Below, piece after piece: positions 9,392 to 18,426 of a DNA stretch of 64,000 nt. Under the pieces are notes generated by a model, which was not told where the DNA came from, ran no database searches, and saw only the letters and a program-made list of their open reading frames with translations. Within the stretch, counting starts at the first letter, position 1; each line of letters begins with the position of its first letter. This DNA is from Bacteroides sp. 519 (GTDB lineage Bacteria; Bacteroidota; Bacteroidia; Bacteroidales; Bacteroidaceae), in contig NZ_QVMJ01000004.1 in the NCBI RefSeq assembly GCF_010500955.1, forward strand, positions 231,135-295,134. The letters run 5' to 3'. The position numbers and the translations under genes were made by a program.

Positions 9392-10390
9392 TTACTGTTC
9401 ATTGTAAATTACAGTTAGTATGGTTTGCCCAACAGCTTTTAGTGTTTCTTTGCTGATGTTACTCATGTCATCATGAACAGTATGCCAAAAATCACCGAAA
9501 GAAGAATGTTGAGCATTAACAATATTAGGAACAATATCAATGGTAGGGATGTGGGCAATGCGATTCACAAACAAGTGATCATCGGTTACACTTCCTGTTT
9601 TTTCATTAACAAAGAACTTATTATACCCCAGCTTTTTAGCAGCTTTCCATACTTTCTTATTAACATCGGGTGCAAAATGTTCCGAATAGCCTTCTTTGTA
9701 GAAGGTTGCATCTTTGCCTCCCACCATATCGAGCAGAATACCAAAACGGGCATTATACTTTTCAACATGCGGATAACGTGCCCAGTATTGCGAGCCTAAT
9801 CCCCAGGCTTCTTCTTTGTACGAGGGGCTTTCCTGACGATGCTCACCATAATCTTCGGCATCAACCAAAATAATATCTATACCCAATTCGGGCGCCTGCA
9901 TGTTTATTTGTCTTGCAATTTCGAGCAACACACCTACCCCACTGGCACCATCGTTTGCTCCCAGAACGGGTTTATAATGATTGCTCTTGTTGCGGTCGTT
10001 ATCTGCCCAGGGGCGGGTATCCCAGTGTGCAAAAAGAGCGATTCGTTTCTTTGTTTCGGGCTTGTACGATCCGATTATGTTACGCGATTTTAGTATTGTT
10101 CCGTTATACGCAATCAGGTCGGCATATTGATTGGTTACTACTGCACCAAATTCTTTCAGTTTTTGTGCAATGTATTCGCCACACTCAACATGTTGTTGTG
10201 TATTGGGAACACGTGGGCCAAAATCAACCTGCTCTTGAATAAACTGGTAGGCTTTATCTGCATCAAACTCGGGTACATCTACTTTTATTTCAACTGTTGT
10301 TGCACTTTTACTATCCTTATTACTCCATTGACATGATTCTATTGATAGAAGAAAACAACTAATTAGTAATAGCATTATTAAATTTTTCAT
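9392..10390 (-). CDS. M28-family lipoprotein, glutaminyl cyclase / aminopeptidase-like
   Basis: 332 residues from the ATG at 10390. A longer frame to 10492 would translate repeat DNA and is rejected. A signal peptide ends in a lipobox-like SIESC, so a lipoprotein is likely. Zinc-site motifs of peptidase family M28 are present: FAHWDTRPWAD (His, Asp), GANDGASGVGVLLE (bridging Asp), DAEDYGE (Glu) and DDHLFVNR. The pattern FGPRVPNTQQHVECGEYI and the DFWHTVHDD segment are typical of bacterial glutaminyl-peptide cyclotransferase-like members. Likely acts in the periplasm or at the outer membrane on N-terminal Gln or other peptides. A TATTTTTG -7-like box is at 10414-10421 on this strand. Confidence 0.85.
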   Translation of the reverse strand: MKNLIMLLLISCFLLSIESCQWSNKDSKSATTVEIKVDVPEFDADKAYQFIQEQVDFGPRVPNTQQHVECGEYIAQKLKEFGAVVTNQYADLIAYNGTILKSRNIIGSYKPETKKRIALFAHWDTRPWADNDRNKSNHYKPVLGANDGASGVGVLLEIARQINMQAPELGIDIILVDAEDYGEHRQESPSYKEEAWGLGSQYWARYPHVEKYNARFGILLDMVGGKDATFYKEGYSEHFAPDVNKKVWKAAKKLGYNKFFVNEKTGSVTDDHLFVNRIAHIPTIDIVPNIVNAQHSSFGDFWHTVHDDMSNISKETLKAVGQTILTVIYNEQ

Positions 10391-10430
10391 TTCTGGTTTG
10401 TTTATAAAGAAAACAAAAATACTAAAAAAT

Positions 10431-10574
10431 TTTGAGTAATGAGTAGTGAGTAGTGAGTAGTGAGTAGTGAGTTTTGAGTTACCATGCGGCATCGTTTACT
10501 ACTCATTACTCACTACTCACGACTCACGACTCACTACTCATTACTCACTACTCAAAACTCAAAACTCAAAACTC
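10431..10574. repeat. Long inverted repeat of GAGTAGT/ACTACTC heptads with CCATGCGGCATCG core
   Basis: The left arm is tandem GAGTAGT/GAGTAAT units and the right arm is the complementary CTCACTACTCA-type run. The centre at 10481-10494 is ACCATGCGGCATCG, the core seen in several other inverted repeats here. The arms lie between two minus-strand genes: the right arm supplies the last codons and stop of the LD-carboxypeptidase gene, and the left arm lies just before the M28 gene. Confidence 0.85.
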
Positions 10575-11464
10575 ACACCTCCTTTACTTACTTTCAATTC
10601 TATTTCAGCTCCGCAAATTAAGGGCAGATTATTAACAACATGGCCTACCGGAAAGTTGAAGCAGATGGGGCAATCGCACTCTTTCAGTACATCGGCCAAA
10701 GCATGATACAGCTCTTTACCTAGAGATTTATCTTCTTCGAACTCTGTAAACTGACCAATAATTATCCCCGAAAGTTTATTCAGAACACCGCCCAGCTTTA
10801 AATTGTATATCATTCTCTCAATTGCATGAGGGCGCTCGCTGATGTCTTCAACAAAAAGAATAGTGCCCTCGGGCGGGAAATCGTAAGGTGTACCACGCAG
10901 TCCGTAAAGTACAGCTAGGTTACCACCTCGCAAAATACCCCGGGCAGTGCCTGCTTTATTCAGTTTATGTCCCTTACATTTATACGAGGGTATTTCTCCA
11001 CATAATATGTTTTTCAGGTGGTTTTTGCATGCATCATCATCTGGTTCAACAACCAGATGCCTCCCCATAGGTGCATGTAGTGAAGCATATCCGTTGGCCT
11101 GCATTAAATTGTGCAGGGCAGTGATATCGCTAAATCCAATCAGCCATTTGGGGTTATTACGGAAACGGGTAAAGTCCAGTTTTTCAATAAGATGCACAGC
11201 TCCATATCCGCCACGGCTGCAAAATATGGCTTTGGCTTCTTCGTCATCCAAAGCTGCTTGAAAATCGGAAGTTCGTTGGGCTATTGTTCCTGCGTACTTG
11301 CCCCATGAGCTACCGGCATATTTGCCAATGATTGGTTTCAACCCCCATTCTTCGAGTTTCTTTTTCATGCCTTTCAGAATCATTTTATCAATCTTACCCG
11401 AGGGGGAGACTATTATAACTTTATCTCCTTGTTGCAGAAAAGGAGGAAAAATTAGGTTGTTCAT
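10559..11464 (-). CDS. LD-carboxypeptidase (peptidase family S66, LdcA/MccF)
   Basis: 301 residues. S66 features: KVIIVSPSG at the N-terminus, FCSRGGYGA near residue 80, and GFSDITALH with nucleophile Ser112. Glu of FVEDISERP and His of PVGHV are in the right order for the Ser-Glu-His triad. It cleaves the terminal D-Ala from tetrapeptides during murein recycling, or related amide bonds. No signal peptide, so cytoplasmic as for LdcA. The final codons (VSFEF and stop) are read from the inverted repeat, so the repeat has set the C-terminus of the protein. Confidence 0.92.
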   Translation of the reverse strand: MNNLIFPPFLQQGDKVIIVSPSGKIDKMILKGMKKKLEEWGLKPIIGKYAGSSWGKYAGTIAQRTSDFQAALDDEEAKAIFCSRGGYGAVHLIEKLDFTRFRNNPKWLIGFSDITALHNLMQANGYASLHAPMGRHLVVEPDDDACKNHLKNILCGEIPSYKCKGHKLNKAGTARGILRGGNLAVLYGLRGTPYDFPPEGTILFVEDISERPHAIERMIYNLKLGGVLNKLSGIIIGQFTEFEEDKSLGKELYHALADVLKECDCPICFNFPVGHVVNNLPLICGAEIELKVSKGGVSFEF

Positions 11465-11569
11465 ATTGGTCAGGTTATTTAATGACTAAATTCATTTGAG
11501 CGTGCAATTTACAAAAACACGCTATTTATTCTCAATCTTTTTTCTGATATTTGCTAAAAATATAACGAA

Positions 11570-12478
11570 ATGGAACCTATTAGAAGTTTTAATGACCTGA
11601 CAGCTCATTTACAATCTCAGAAAAAGAGGAAACGAATAGCCGTTGTTTGTGCCAAAGACCCTAATACAGAATATGCAATAGCCAGAGCTCTGGAAGAAGG
11701 TATTGCCGAATTTATAATGATTGGCGACTCGGCCATTCTTGATAAATACCCAACGCTGAAGCAATATCCCAAGTATGTAAAGGCTATTCATATTGAAAAT
11801 CCGGACGAAGCAGCTAAAGAAGCCGTTCGCATAGCTCGCCAAGGCGAAGCCGATATTATTATGAAAGGTATTATAAATACCGATAATCTGCTACACGCCA
11901 TTCTGGATAAAGAAAAGGGCTTGTTGCCTAAGGGGAAGATTCTTACCCACCTTTCGGTAGTACAAATCCCTACATACAATAAACTTCTGTTCTTCTCGGA
12001 TGCGGCTGTTATCCCCCGGCCCACATTGCAACAACGCATAGAAATGATATGGTATGCCATAGATACCTGCCATCACTTTGGTATAGAACAACCACGTATT
12101 GCATTAATCCATTTCACCGAAAAGGTTAGTGCAAAGTTTCCCAACTCACTCGATTATGTAAATATTGTAGAGCTGGCCGAGGCCGGAGAATTTGGCAATA
12201 CAATAATTGACGGTCCGCTAGATGTGCGCACAGCTTGCGAAGAGGCCAGCGCAGATATTAAAGGAATTGTTTCGCCCATTAACGGCCAGGCAGATGTATT
12301 GATCTTCCCCAACATTGAATCGGGTAACACATTCTATAAATCTGTTTCTCTGTTTGCTAATGCCGAAATGGCAGGGCTGCTACAAGGCCCTTTGTGCCCA
12401 GTTATTCTGCCTTCGCGTAGTGATTCGGGACTTTCGAAATATAACAGTATAGCAATGGCGTGCCTTACAAGTAATTAA
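11570..12478 (+). CDS. ptb: Phosphate butyryltransferase
   Basis: 302 residues, the usual Ptb length. Family features include RIAVVCAKDPNTEYAIARAL near the N-terminus, ADIIMKGIINTDNLLHAILD, ILTHLSVVQIPTY and a C-terminal SGNTFYKSV with CPVILPSRSDS. It converts butyryl-CoA (or a related acyl-CoA) and phosphate to acyl phosphate. buk follows after 17 bp, so the two form the acid-producing ATP-yielding pair. A GATATTTG box, one mismatch from TAnnTTTG, lies about 30 bp before the ATG. Branched or other short acyl-CoAs are possible substrates. Confidence 0.95.
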   Translation: MEPIRSFNDLTAHLQSQKKRKRIAVVCAKDPNTEYAIARALEEGIAEFIMIGDSAILDKYPTLKQYPKYVKAIHIENPDEAAKEAVRIARQGEADIIMKGIINTDNLLHAILDKEKGLLPKGKILTHLSVVQIPTYNKLLFFSDAAVIPRPTLQQRIEMIWYAIDTCHHFGIEQPRIALIHFTEKVSAKFPNSLDYVNIVELAEAGEFGNTIIDGPLDVRTACEEASADIKGIVSPINGQADVLIFPNIESGNTFYKSVSLFANAEMAGLLQGPLCPVILPSRSDSGLSKYNSIAMACLTSN

Positions 12479-12495
12479 ATATAAAGAATTAAGAA

Positions 12496-13557
12496 ATGAA
12501 AATACTGGCAATTAATCCAGGATCAACTTCAACTAAAATAGCTGTTTACGAAGATAAAGAGTCTTTGTTTGAATCTACCATACGGCATAGTGTAAACGAA
12601 TTATCTGCTTATACATGTGTAAGTGATCAGTTTGAGTTTCGGAAATCACTGGTTATGGACGAGTTGAAAAGAAACAATGTTCCCTTTCTGTTTGATGCCA
12701 TAATTGGAAGAGGCGGTTTAATAAAGCCCATCCCCAGCGGTGTGTATGAAGTAAACGATGCATTGAAGAATGATTTAATACATGCACAGCGTGAACATGC
12801 TTCGAATCTGGGCGGACTGATTGCCCTTGAACTGGCTTCGGAACTACCCGGCTGCAAGGCATTTATTGCCGATCCTGTGGTAGTTGATGAACTTGCCGAT
12901 GTTGCCCGCATCAGTGGCTCTCCCTTATTACCCCGGATTTCTATATTCCACGCTTTAAATCAAAAAGCAATAGCCCGCCGGTATGCCAAAGAGTGCGGCC
13001 GTAAGTACGAAGACCTCAATCTGGTGGTTTGCCATCTGGGAGGAGGCATCTCTGTTGCTGCCCACAAACAAGGCAAGGTTATTGATGTAAATAATGCCCT
13101 CGATGGCGAAGGACCAATCTCGCCCGAACGGGCAGGAACCCTCCCCGCTGCACAGTTGGTAAACCTCTGCTTTAGCGGTGAATATTCTAAAGACGAATTG
13201 CTGAAAATGATTACCGGCCGTGCTGGTATTGCCGCACACCTGGGAACTACCGATATGATTGCTATCCTGAAGAGCATTGAGAACGGGGATAAGCAAGCCG
13301 AACTTATATTCAATGCCATGATTTATAATGTAGCAAAGGCGGTTGGCAGCATGGCTGCTATTCTATGCGGAAAAGTAGATGCCATTTTGTTTACAGGAGG
13401 CATTGCTTACTCTGAACATATAATATCTTGTTTAAAAGAATATATATCGTTTCTGGCCCCTGTACATGTTTATCCCGGTGAGGACGAATTGGGTGCGTTA
13501 GCCACCAATGCTTTAGGGGCTTTAACGGGCGAGTTGCCTGTTTTGAGTTATTGTTAA
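12496..13557 (+). CDS. buk: Butyrate kinase
   Basis: 353 residues. ASKHA acetate-kinase-fold motifs are MKILAINPGSTSTKIAVY at the N-terminus, VVCHLGGGISVAAH, and ILFTGGIAYSEH near the C-terminus. It transfers phosphate from butyryl phosphate to ADP, giving butyrate and ATP. It is the second gene of the ptb-buk operon with a short spacer, and the beta-mannosidase starts 27 bp downstream on the same strand and may be read with it. Confidence 0.96.
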   Translation: MKILAINPGSTSTKIAVYEDKESLFESTIRHSVNELSAYTCVSDQFEFRKSLVMDELKRNNVPFLFDAIIGRGGLIKPIPSGVYEVNDALKNDLIHAQREHASNLGGLIALELASELPGCKAFIADPVVVDELADVARISGSPLLPRISIFHALNQKAIARRYAKECGRKYEDLNLVVCHLGGGISVAAHKQGKVIDVNNALDGEGPISPERAGTLPAAQLVNLCFSGEYSKDELLKMITGRAGIAAHLGTTDMIAILKSIENGDKQAELIFNAMIYNVAKAVGSMAAILCGKVDAILFTGGIAYSEHIISCLKEYISFLAPVHVYPGEDELGALATNALGALTGELPVLSYC

Positions 13558-13584
13558 GGAAGGTATAAAATATAGATTAGAAAC

Positions 13585-16170
13585 ATGAAAAACCTAAGAA
13601 TTGTAACAATTATGGCCTCCTCGCTTATTTGTGGATGTCTGTTTGCAGCTACTCCATTAAAAGAAGAACTACACAATGGTTGGAGGTTTAAACAGGCAAG
13701 GCTCCATAACTGGTATCCGGCAACCGTTCCGGGAGTTGTACACACTGATTTGCTTGATAATAAGATGATTGAAGATCCGTTTTATCGCCTCAACGAAAAA
13801 GGCATGCAATGGATTGACAAGGAAGACTGGATTTACGAAAAAACATTCAATGCTTCGCCCCAACTGATGAAGCGCAACCATATACAACTGGTATTTGAAG
13901 GATTAGACACATACGCCGATGTATATATCAACGAACAGAAGGTACTTGAAGCTAATAATATGTTCCGCCAATGGAATGTAGATATAAAGCAATACCTGAA
14001 ACCAGGCGACAACCAGCTGAAAGTATATTTCCATTCGCCCATTAAGGTAGATATCCCCAAGTTCGATGCTTTAAAATATCCTGTAGAAGCAGGTAACGAC
14101 CAGTCGGAAAACGGAGGAATCTTTAATAAGAAGGTTAGCGTGTTTGCCCGTAAAGCCGGTTATCATTATGGTTGGGACTGGGGGCCGCGGTTGGTAACAA
14201 GCGGTATCTGGCGTCCGGTGTATCTGTTGGCTTGGAACGACGCCCGCATAGATAACATCCATTATATACAAGAGGATGTTACAGCCAGCCGGGCAAAGAT
14301 AAAAGCAAAAGTACAGGTAAAGGCCGACAAGGATTGCAATGCCACACTAACCATTCAGGCCGAAGGTGTTAAAAGCCCTTGGATAAAGAATGTTCAACTC
14401 AAAAAAGGCATGAATACCATTGAACACAATTTGGTGGTTAATAATCCCCGGTTGTGGTGGACCAATGGTCTCGGCGAAGCCCATCTGTATTCTTTCACAG
14501 CAAATATATCCATTGATGGAGATGTTGCCGATACAAAAACAGATAATATAGGTATCCGCAGTTTGAAAGTGATTAATGAAAAAGACGCCAACGGCCACTC
14601 CTTTTATTTCGAGCTTAACGGACAGCGGGTATTTGCTAAGGGCGCAAATTATATTCCACAAGATAACTTCCTGACCCGCGTTACGGATGAAAAATATGAG
14701 AAAACAATTCTCGATGCAGTAAATGTAAACATGAACATGCTTCGCATCTGGGGAGGTGGTATTTATGAGAATAAAGTATTTTACGACCTTTGCGATAAAT
14801 ATGGTATCTTGGTTTGGCAAGACTTTATGTTTGCCTGTAGCACATACCCCATGAATCCGGACATGCTGGAAAACATTCGTCAGGAAGCCATTGATAATGT
14901 AACTCGCTTGCGTAATCATCCTTGTATTGCCATTTGGTGTGGTAACAATGAAATGCACACTGCCTGGTTTAACTGGGGATGGATGAGGAAATACAAAGAA
15001 CTTGGTGTACTGGCCGAATTGCGTAAAGACTATAAAGATGTTTTCCACGGTGTATTGCCCGAAGTAGTCGAAGCTTATGATCCTACTGCTTTTTATTTAC
15101 CCTCTTCACCGTATGGTGGCGATCCGGACAAGAAATGCGAATCGGGTCAACCTTTGTGGAACCCCAATGGCGACGGACATTATTGGGGCGTATGGCATGC
15201 CAAGGCTCCTATTACCGATTATAATATTATCCGCGCCCGTTTCTTTTCGGAATATGGTTTCCAGTCGTTCCCCGAGTATCAGTCGGTATTAAAATACGCT
15301 CCCGAAGAGCGCGACCATGATATTTATTCGGATGTAATGATGGCTCACCAGCGTGGAGGCGATCATGCAAACAAACTGATAGAATCTTATTTATTGAACG
15401 AATACCAGAAACCGCTTAACTTTGAGTCGTTCCTTTATATGAATCAGGTTTTGCAGGGCGATGCTATTAAAACTGCTATGGAAGCCCACCGGCGCGATAT
15501 GCCTTATTGCATGGGTACACTGTTCTGGCAACACAACGACTGCTGGCCTGTGGCTTCGTGGTCGAGCCGTGACTACTACGGACGTTGGAAAGCCCAACAC
15601 TATTTTGCACGCGATGCCTTCCGCGACATGCTGGTTTCTCCTATTGCCGAAGACAATATGCTGAATGTATATGCTGTTTCCGACCGTTTGAAAGCTTCTG
15701 GTGGAACCCTTGAGATAAAGATTCTGAAACAGGATGGTGAAATAGTGAACAGCTATCGTAAATTGGTTAAAATACCTGCTAATACCAGTACAAAGGTTTG
15801 GTCGATAGAGACAGAAAAGGCATTAAATGGTGTTCCTCAGGGCGATGTTATAGTAAATGCTGTTCTTACTGTAGGTAAAGATATATATAAAAACAATTAC
15901 TTTCTGGTAAAACAAAAGGAGATGAATTATCCTAAGGCTACCATTACCCGTTCGGTACATCCGGTTGATGGCGGCTACGAGGTAACATTGACTTCGGATA
16001 AGTTTGCACGAGCGGTGTTTATGTCCATCAATGGCATTGATAACTTCTTTGCTGATAACTATTTCGATATTCTTCCAGGAGAAACAGTGACTAAGCTTGT
16101 TACTACCGATTTAACTCAAGGGGAGTTTGAGAAACAGTTAAGGGTTACTTCGTTGAGAGATAATTACTAA
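13585..16170 (+). CDS. Beta-mannosidase, glycoside hydrolase family 2
   Basis: 861 residues, close to Bacteroides Man2A-type enzymes (about 860). A signal peptide (MKNLRIVTIMASSLICGCLF) indicates export. Order: jelly-roll sugar-binding domain, immunoglobulin-like domain, TIM barrel with acid/base Glu456 (CGNNEM) and nucleophile Glu556 (FFSEYGFQSFP), then C-terminal beta domains. LRIWGGGIYE and WQDFMFACS are typical barrel motifs of mannosidase GH2. It releases terminal beta-mannose from mannans or mannosylated glycans in the periplasm. No SusC/D genes are next to it, so it is not in a full PUL here. Confidence 0.95.
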   Translation: MKNLRIVTIMASSLICGCLFAATPLKEELHNGWRFKQARLHNWYPATVPGVVHTDLLDNKMIEDPFYRLNEKGMQWIDKEDWIYEKTFNASPQLMKRNHIQLVFEGLDTYADVYINEQKVLEANNMFRQWNVDIKQYLKPGDNQLKVYFHSPIKVDIPKFDALKYPVEAGNDQSENGGIFNKKVSVFARKAGYHYGWDWGPRLVTSGIWRPVYLLAWNDARIDNIHYIQEDVTASRAKIKAKVQVKADKDCNATLTIQAEGVKSPWIKNVQLKKGMNTIEHNLVVNNPRLWWTNGLGEAHLYSFTANISIDGDVADTKTDNIGIRSLKVINEKDANGHSFYFELNGQRVFAKGANYIPQDNFLTRVTDEKYEKTILDAVNVNMNMLRIWGGGIYENKVFYDLCDKYGILVWQDFMFACSTYPMNPDMLENIRQEAIDNVTRLRNHPCIAIWCGNNEMHTAWFNWGWMRKYKELGVLAELRKDYKDVFHGVLPEVVEAYDPTAFYLPSSPYGGDPDKKCESGQPLWNPNGDGHYWGVWHAKAPITDYNIIRARFFSEYGFQSFPEYQSVLKYAPEERDHDIYSDVMMAHQRGGDHANKLIESYLLNEYQKPLNFESFLYMNQVLQGDAIKTAMEAHRRDMPYCMGTLFWQHNDCWPVASWSSRDYYGRWKAQHYFARDAFRDMLVSPIAEDNMLNVYAVSDRLKASGGTLEIKILKQDGEIVNSYRKLVKIPANTSTKVWSIETEKALNGVPQGDVIVNAVLTVGKDIYKNNYFLVKQKEMNYPKATITRSVHPVDGGYEVTLTSDKFARAVFMSINGIDNFFADNYFDILPGETVTKLVTTDLTQGEFEKQLRVTSLRDNY

Positions 16171-16176
16171 TTTGCG

Positions 16177-16275
16177 TTGACCCACTTCGGGGTCAATGTT
16201 GTGTTGTTAACTTTACGTAGGGCGATGCCAGCGATGCTGGCGTGCCCTACGCTATTGAGTTAAGGCCGTTGGCCT
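16177..16275. terminator. Three hairpins between convergent genes
   Basis: TTGACCC/GGGTCAA at 16177-16196 lies just after the mannosidase stop. CGTAGGGC/GCCCTACG at 16216-16251 encloses GCCAGC/GCTGGC. AAGGCC/GGCCTT follows near 16262-16276. None has a good T-tail, so they may be repeats as well as terminators. They separate the mannosidase from the convergent lipoprotein gene. Confidence 0.6.
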
Positions 16276-16289
16276 TAATAAAGTGTATC

Positions 16290-16631
16290 TTAGAACCCAA
16301 AATCAATATCAAGATCTCCAACCAATTCGGCAGCTTTTTCAGCTATTTTCAAAAAGCGTTTGTTTAACTTCTCTAAACGTTCTTCTTGTTCTTCAGTAAG
16401 TTCGTTATCATCATCTTCGTATTCCTCAATTTTTTCTTCCATTTTCTCAAGTTTCTCAGCAACCTCTATTAATTTAGTTGCATCAAGCTTTTTGTTTTTG
16501 ACTATTTTTTCATAATCATCAATTAGTTCTTCATAGGTGTCTAGCATTCCATCAATACCAGAACGGCTACATGACATAAAAGTGACACTCATGATGCAGA
16601 TAACAACAAAAATACCTAGTATACTTTTCAT
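16290..16631 (-). CDS. Small predicted lipoprotein, acidic coiled coil
   Basis: 113 residues. A signal peptide ends in the lipobox FMSC, so lipidation at that Cys is likely. The mature part is highly charged (KLEKMEEKIEEYEDDDNE) with heptad spacing, predicting one long helical hairpin or coiled coil, and ends in DLDIDFGF. No enzyme motif. The gene is preceded by the shortest of three related leader sequences (16632-16732). Function unknown. Confidence 0.6.
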   Translation of the reverse strand: MKSILGIFVVICIMSVTFMSCSRSGIDGMLDTYEELIDDYEKIVKNKKLDATKLIEVAEKLEKMEEKIEEYEDDDNELTEEQEERLEKLNKRFLKIAEKAAELVGDLDIDFGF

Positions 16632-16732
16632 AAAATAAAGTGTTTTGTTCTTCCCAACCTCAAAGAAGAGTTCTATAAATGAAGAAAGTGTGAGGATTGA
16701 TAACTAAATAGTTAAACACTTTCATTAATAAT
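16632..16732 (-). ncRNA. Structured 5' leader, short copy (C)
   Basis: It shares with the leaders at 17734-17957 and 19228-19452 a hairpin whose loop is nearly identical (AAGAAGAGTT...GAAGAAAG on the plus strand) and whose stem differs but still pairs: CCTCA 16668-16672 with TGAGG 16691-16695 here, GGTTCC with GGAACC in the other two. The outer pair GAAAGTG/CACTTTC (16685-16690 and 16716-16723 region) is kept. The middle 130 nt of the long copies is missing. It sits directly upstream of the minus-strand lipoprotein gene. Confidence 0.55.
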
Positions 16733-16749
16733 CAAGGAGTGTTTAAACC

Positions 16750-17733
16750 TCACTTCTTTTTGCCCCGATGTTCGCCTTTATCCATCAATTGCAATTCAAT
16801 CTTGCTTAAAATCAAGTTCATGTCTTTTTCAAGGCCATCTAATTCGGAGGGAGTAAACTCTACATTACTAACTAAATAGTTACCTGCATTTTTTAAAGCT
16901 TCATAGTTTGAAACTCTGCCATCATTAATGTTTTCTAATACATTATGTATGATCTGCAATGCGGGAAGTTGATCTTTTAATGTATACAACACATTTACAA
17001 ACGATTCAATATGATCGATTACAATATCCTGAAGTGTAGTTGTATAAGCTTCTATCACTGCACCTCCAACAGAAACAGCAGTATGGAGATTGTGTTTTCC
17101 GTTTATTAATGCTATACCATCTTTGCTGATGTCTAATGTTTCTACATCTTTGAATAATATTTTAGTAGATGGGCTAGTATAAACAGTGATGTTATCTATT
17201 TGTGTATTAATCCAGTTGTCGAAGAACTCTCTTCTATCATATCCATAGAATATTTTTTTCAATACGCTGATTGGGAAGCATAAGAATTCATAATATCGAT
17301 CTTGTGTGATTAGTCTGAATATGAAGTTTTTTTGTAATTCTTCTTTTTCGTAATGATATACATTAGTTTGTTTTCGAACTACAGGCGCTTTGAGTGATGC
17401 ACTACTTTTCTTTTCTGTGTATAATGTATCAAGAAACTTTTGATAATTGTTTTTTCCAAACAGTGCGCGTGGTACATGGTTTGACTTTGATTCACTGAAT
17501 TCGCTAAATGGTGTGCCTTTTCTGTATATGTCTGCTTTCAATATATCCAGTTTATCTTTGTCTACCTTAAACGGATTATACCCGTATGCCAATGCAAATT
17601 CAACAGCATAATCCGAAAGTTCTGCTATAAAAAAGTCTCTATCACTTTTAAATGTATGAACAAAAAAATTTGCAGTCTTCCCTTCATTGGTTTCAAGATA
17701 CCAGTCAACAAAGTTGATGAGTAGGTTTTTCAT
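16750..17733 (-). CDS. Hypothetical protein
   Basis: 327 residues, no signal peptide, no membrane segment, not recognised. Visible features: an N-terminal region rich in aromatic residues and acidic pairs, a central stretch DRYYEFLCFPISVLKKIFYG, a Gly-containing VGGAVIEAYTT, and a basic C-terminus (GEHRGKKK). Codon use looks like the neighbours. It is a single gene with its own long structured leader (17734-17957). It could be a restriction- or stress-related cytoplasmic protein, but nothing in the sequence decides this. Confidence 0.6.
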   Translation of the reverse strand: MKNLLINFVDWYLETNEGKTANFFVHTFKSDRDFFIAELSDYAVEFALAYGYNPFKVDKDKLDILKADIYRKGTPFSEFSESKSNHVPRALFGKNNYQKFLDTLYTEKKSSASLKAPVVRKQTNVYHYEKEELQKNFIFRLITQDRYYEFLCFPISVLKKIFYGYDRREFFDNWINTQIDNITVYTSPSTKILFKDVETLDISKDGIALINGKHNLHTAVSVGGAVIEAYTTTLQDIVIDHIESFVNVLYTLKDQLPALQIIHNVLENINDGRVSNYEALKNAGNYLVSNVEFTPSELDGLEKDMNLILSKIELQLMDKGEHRGKKK

Positions 17734-17957
17734 AATTTTGAAATTAACTCCCTCTCTGGTTCCTGTAAGAAGAGTTTGTAAAATGAAGAAAGCGTGGAAC
17801 CGTTAACTTACTTTGTCTAACAGTTTTAGTAGAAGTGGGTCTAAGATAAGCAACAGTCATGCCTATTGGCATGAGAGTAATTAACTTATTCTCGACCCTC
17901 CTTTAAATTTACCAGATTTGCTAGAGAGAGATAAGTAAAACACTTTCTATGTTTGAT
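17734..17957 (-). ncRNA. Structured 5' leader, long copy (A)
   Basis: About 220 nt, nearly 80 percent identical by eye to 19228-19452, placed directly upstream of the minus-strand gene starting at 17733. Pairings on the minus strand: GGTTCC 17758-17763 with GGAACC 17796-17801; a CATGCC/GGCATG hairpin near 17858-17874; GGGTC/GACCC near 17837 and 17893; ATAAG/CTTAT inside it; and outer GAAAGTG/CGCTTTC. Differences between copies keep pairing only through G-U wobbles on the minus strand, which fixes the orientation. Role not known: cis-regulator or small RNA. Confidence 0.6.
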
Positions 17958-17983
17958 TTTTGATTATGGTAGGAGGCGAAATG

Positions 17984-18412
17984 CTATTCTGCATTATTCG
18001 CCCCTACTATTCTTAAAGTGGCATTGTCTTTCTCGTTGTTGAAATACATATTTAAAACCTTATTGAATATAGGATTATCAGACACCAGCGAAAACAGTGT
18101 CATAGATGATTTTAATTTCATTGCATCTACACTGCCAAAGATGCACTTAGCTGTTTGGTTTTGTAATCCTAAAAGTATCTGACAGCATTCAACCAAGCGA
18201 TGGCCTAATACCGGATTGTTAAGATACTCCTTCGCTTCATCTAAAGAACTTATTGCATAATACTGTGCAGTTGGAGAGTAGCCCAATCCCCGCATTTGTG
18301 GGAAGATATACCACATCCAATGCGATGTTTTGCTACCTTGTTCTAGTTCTGTCAGTACTCGCTCATAAATATCGTTTTGAGCTTCAATAAAGCGGTTTAA
18401 ATTGTATTCCAT
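17984..18412 (-). CDS. DUF1810 family protein
   Basis: 142 residues, cytoplasmic. The family signature is clear: NRFIEAQNDIYERVLTEL, then KTSHWMWYIFPQMRGLGYSP, YYAISSLDEAKEYLNNPVLG and IFGSVDAMKLKSSMTLF. DUF1810 proteins are small single-domain proteins of unknown function found across bacteria. It follows the lipoprotein gene by 14 bp on the same strand, so the two are probably one transcript. Confidence 0.9.
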   Translation of the reverse strand: MEYNLNRFIEAQNDIYERVLTELEQGSKTSHWMWYIFPQMRGLGYSPTAQYYAISSLDEAKEYLNNPVLGHRLVECCQILLGLQNQTAKCIFGSVDAMKLKSSMTLFSLVSDNPIFNKVLNMYFNNEKDNATLRIVGANNAE

Positions 18413-18426
18413 TATTTCACTGCTTT

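Noticed and set aside
10391..10492. Longer start of the M28 lipoprotein gene
   Set aside because: The extension is translated from heptad repeats (LTTHYSLLTTHYS) and would bury the signal peptide.
14347..15048. 233-residue minus-strand frame inside the beta-mannosidase gene
   Set aside because: Antisense shadow of a certain GH2 gene with catalytic residues in the plus frame.
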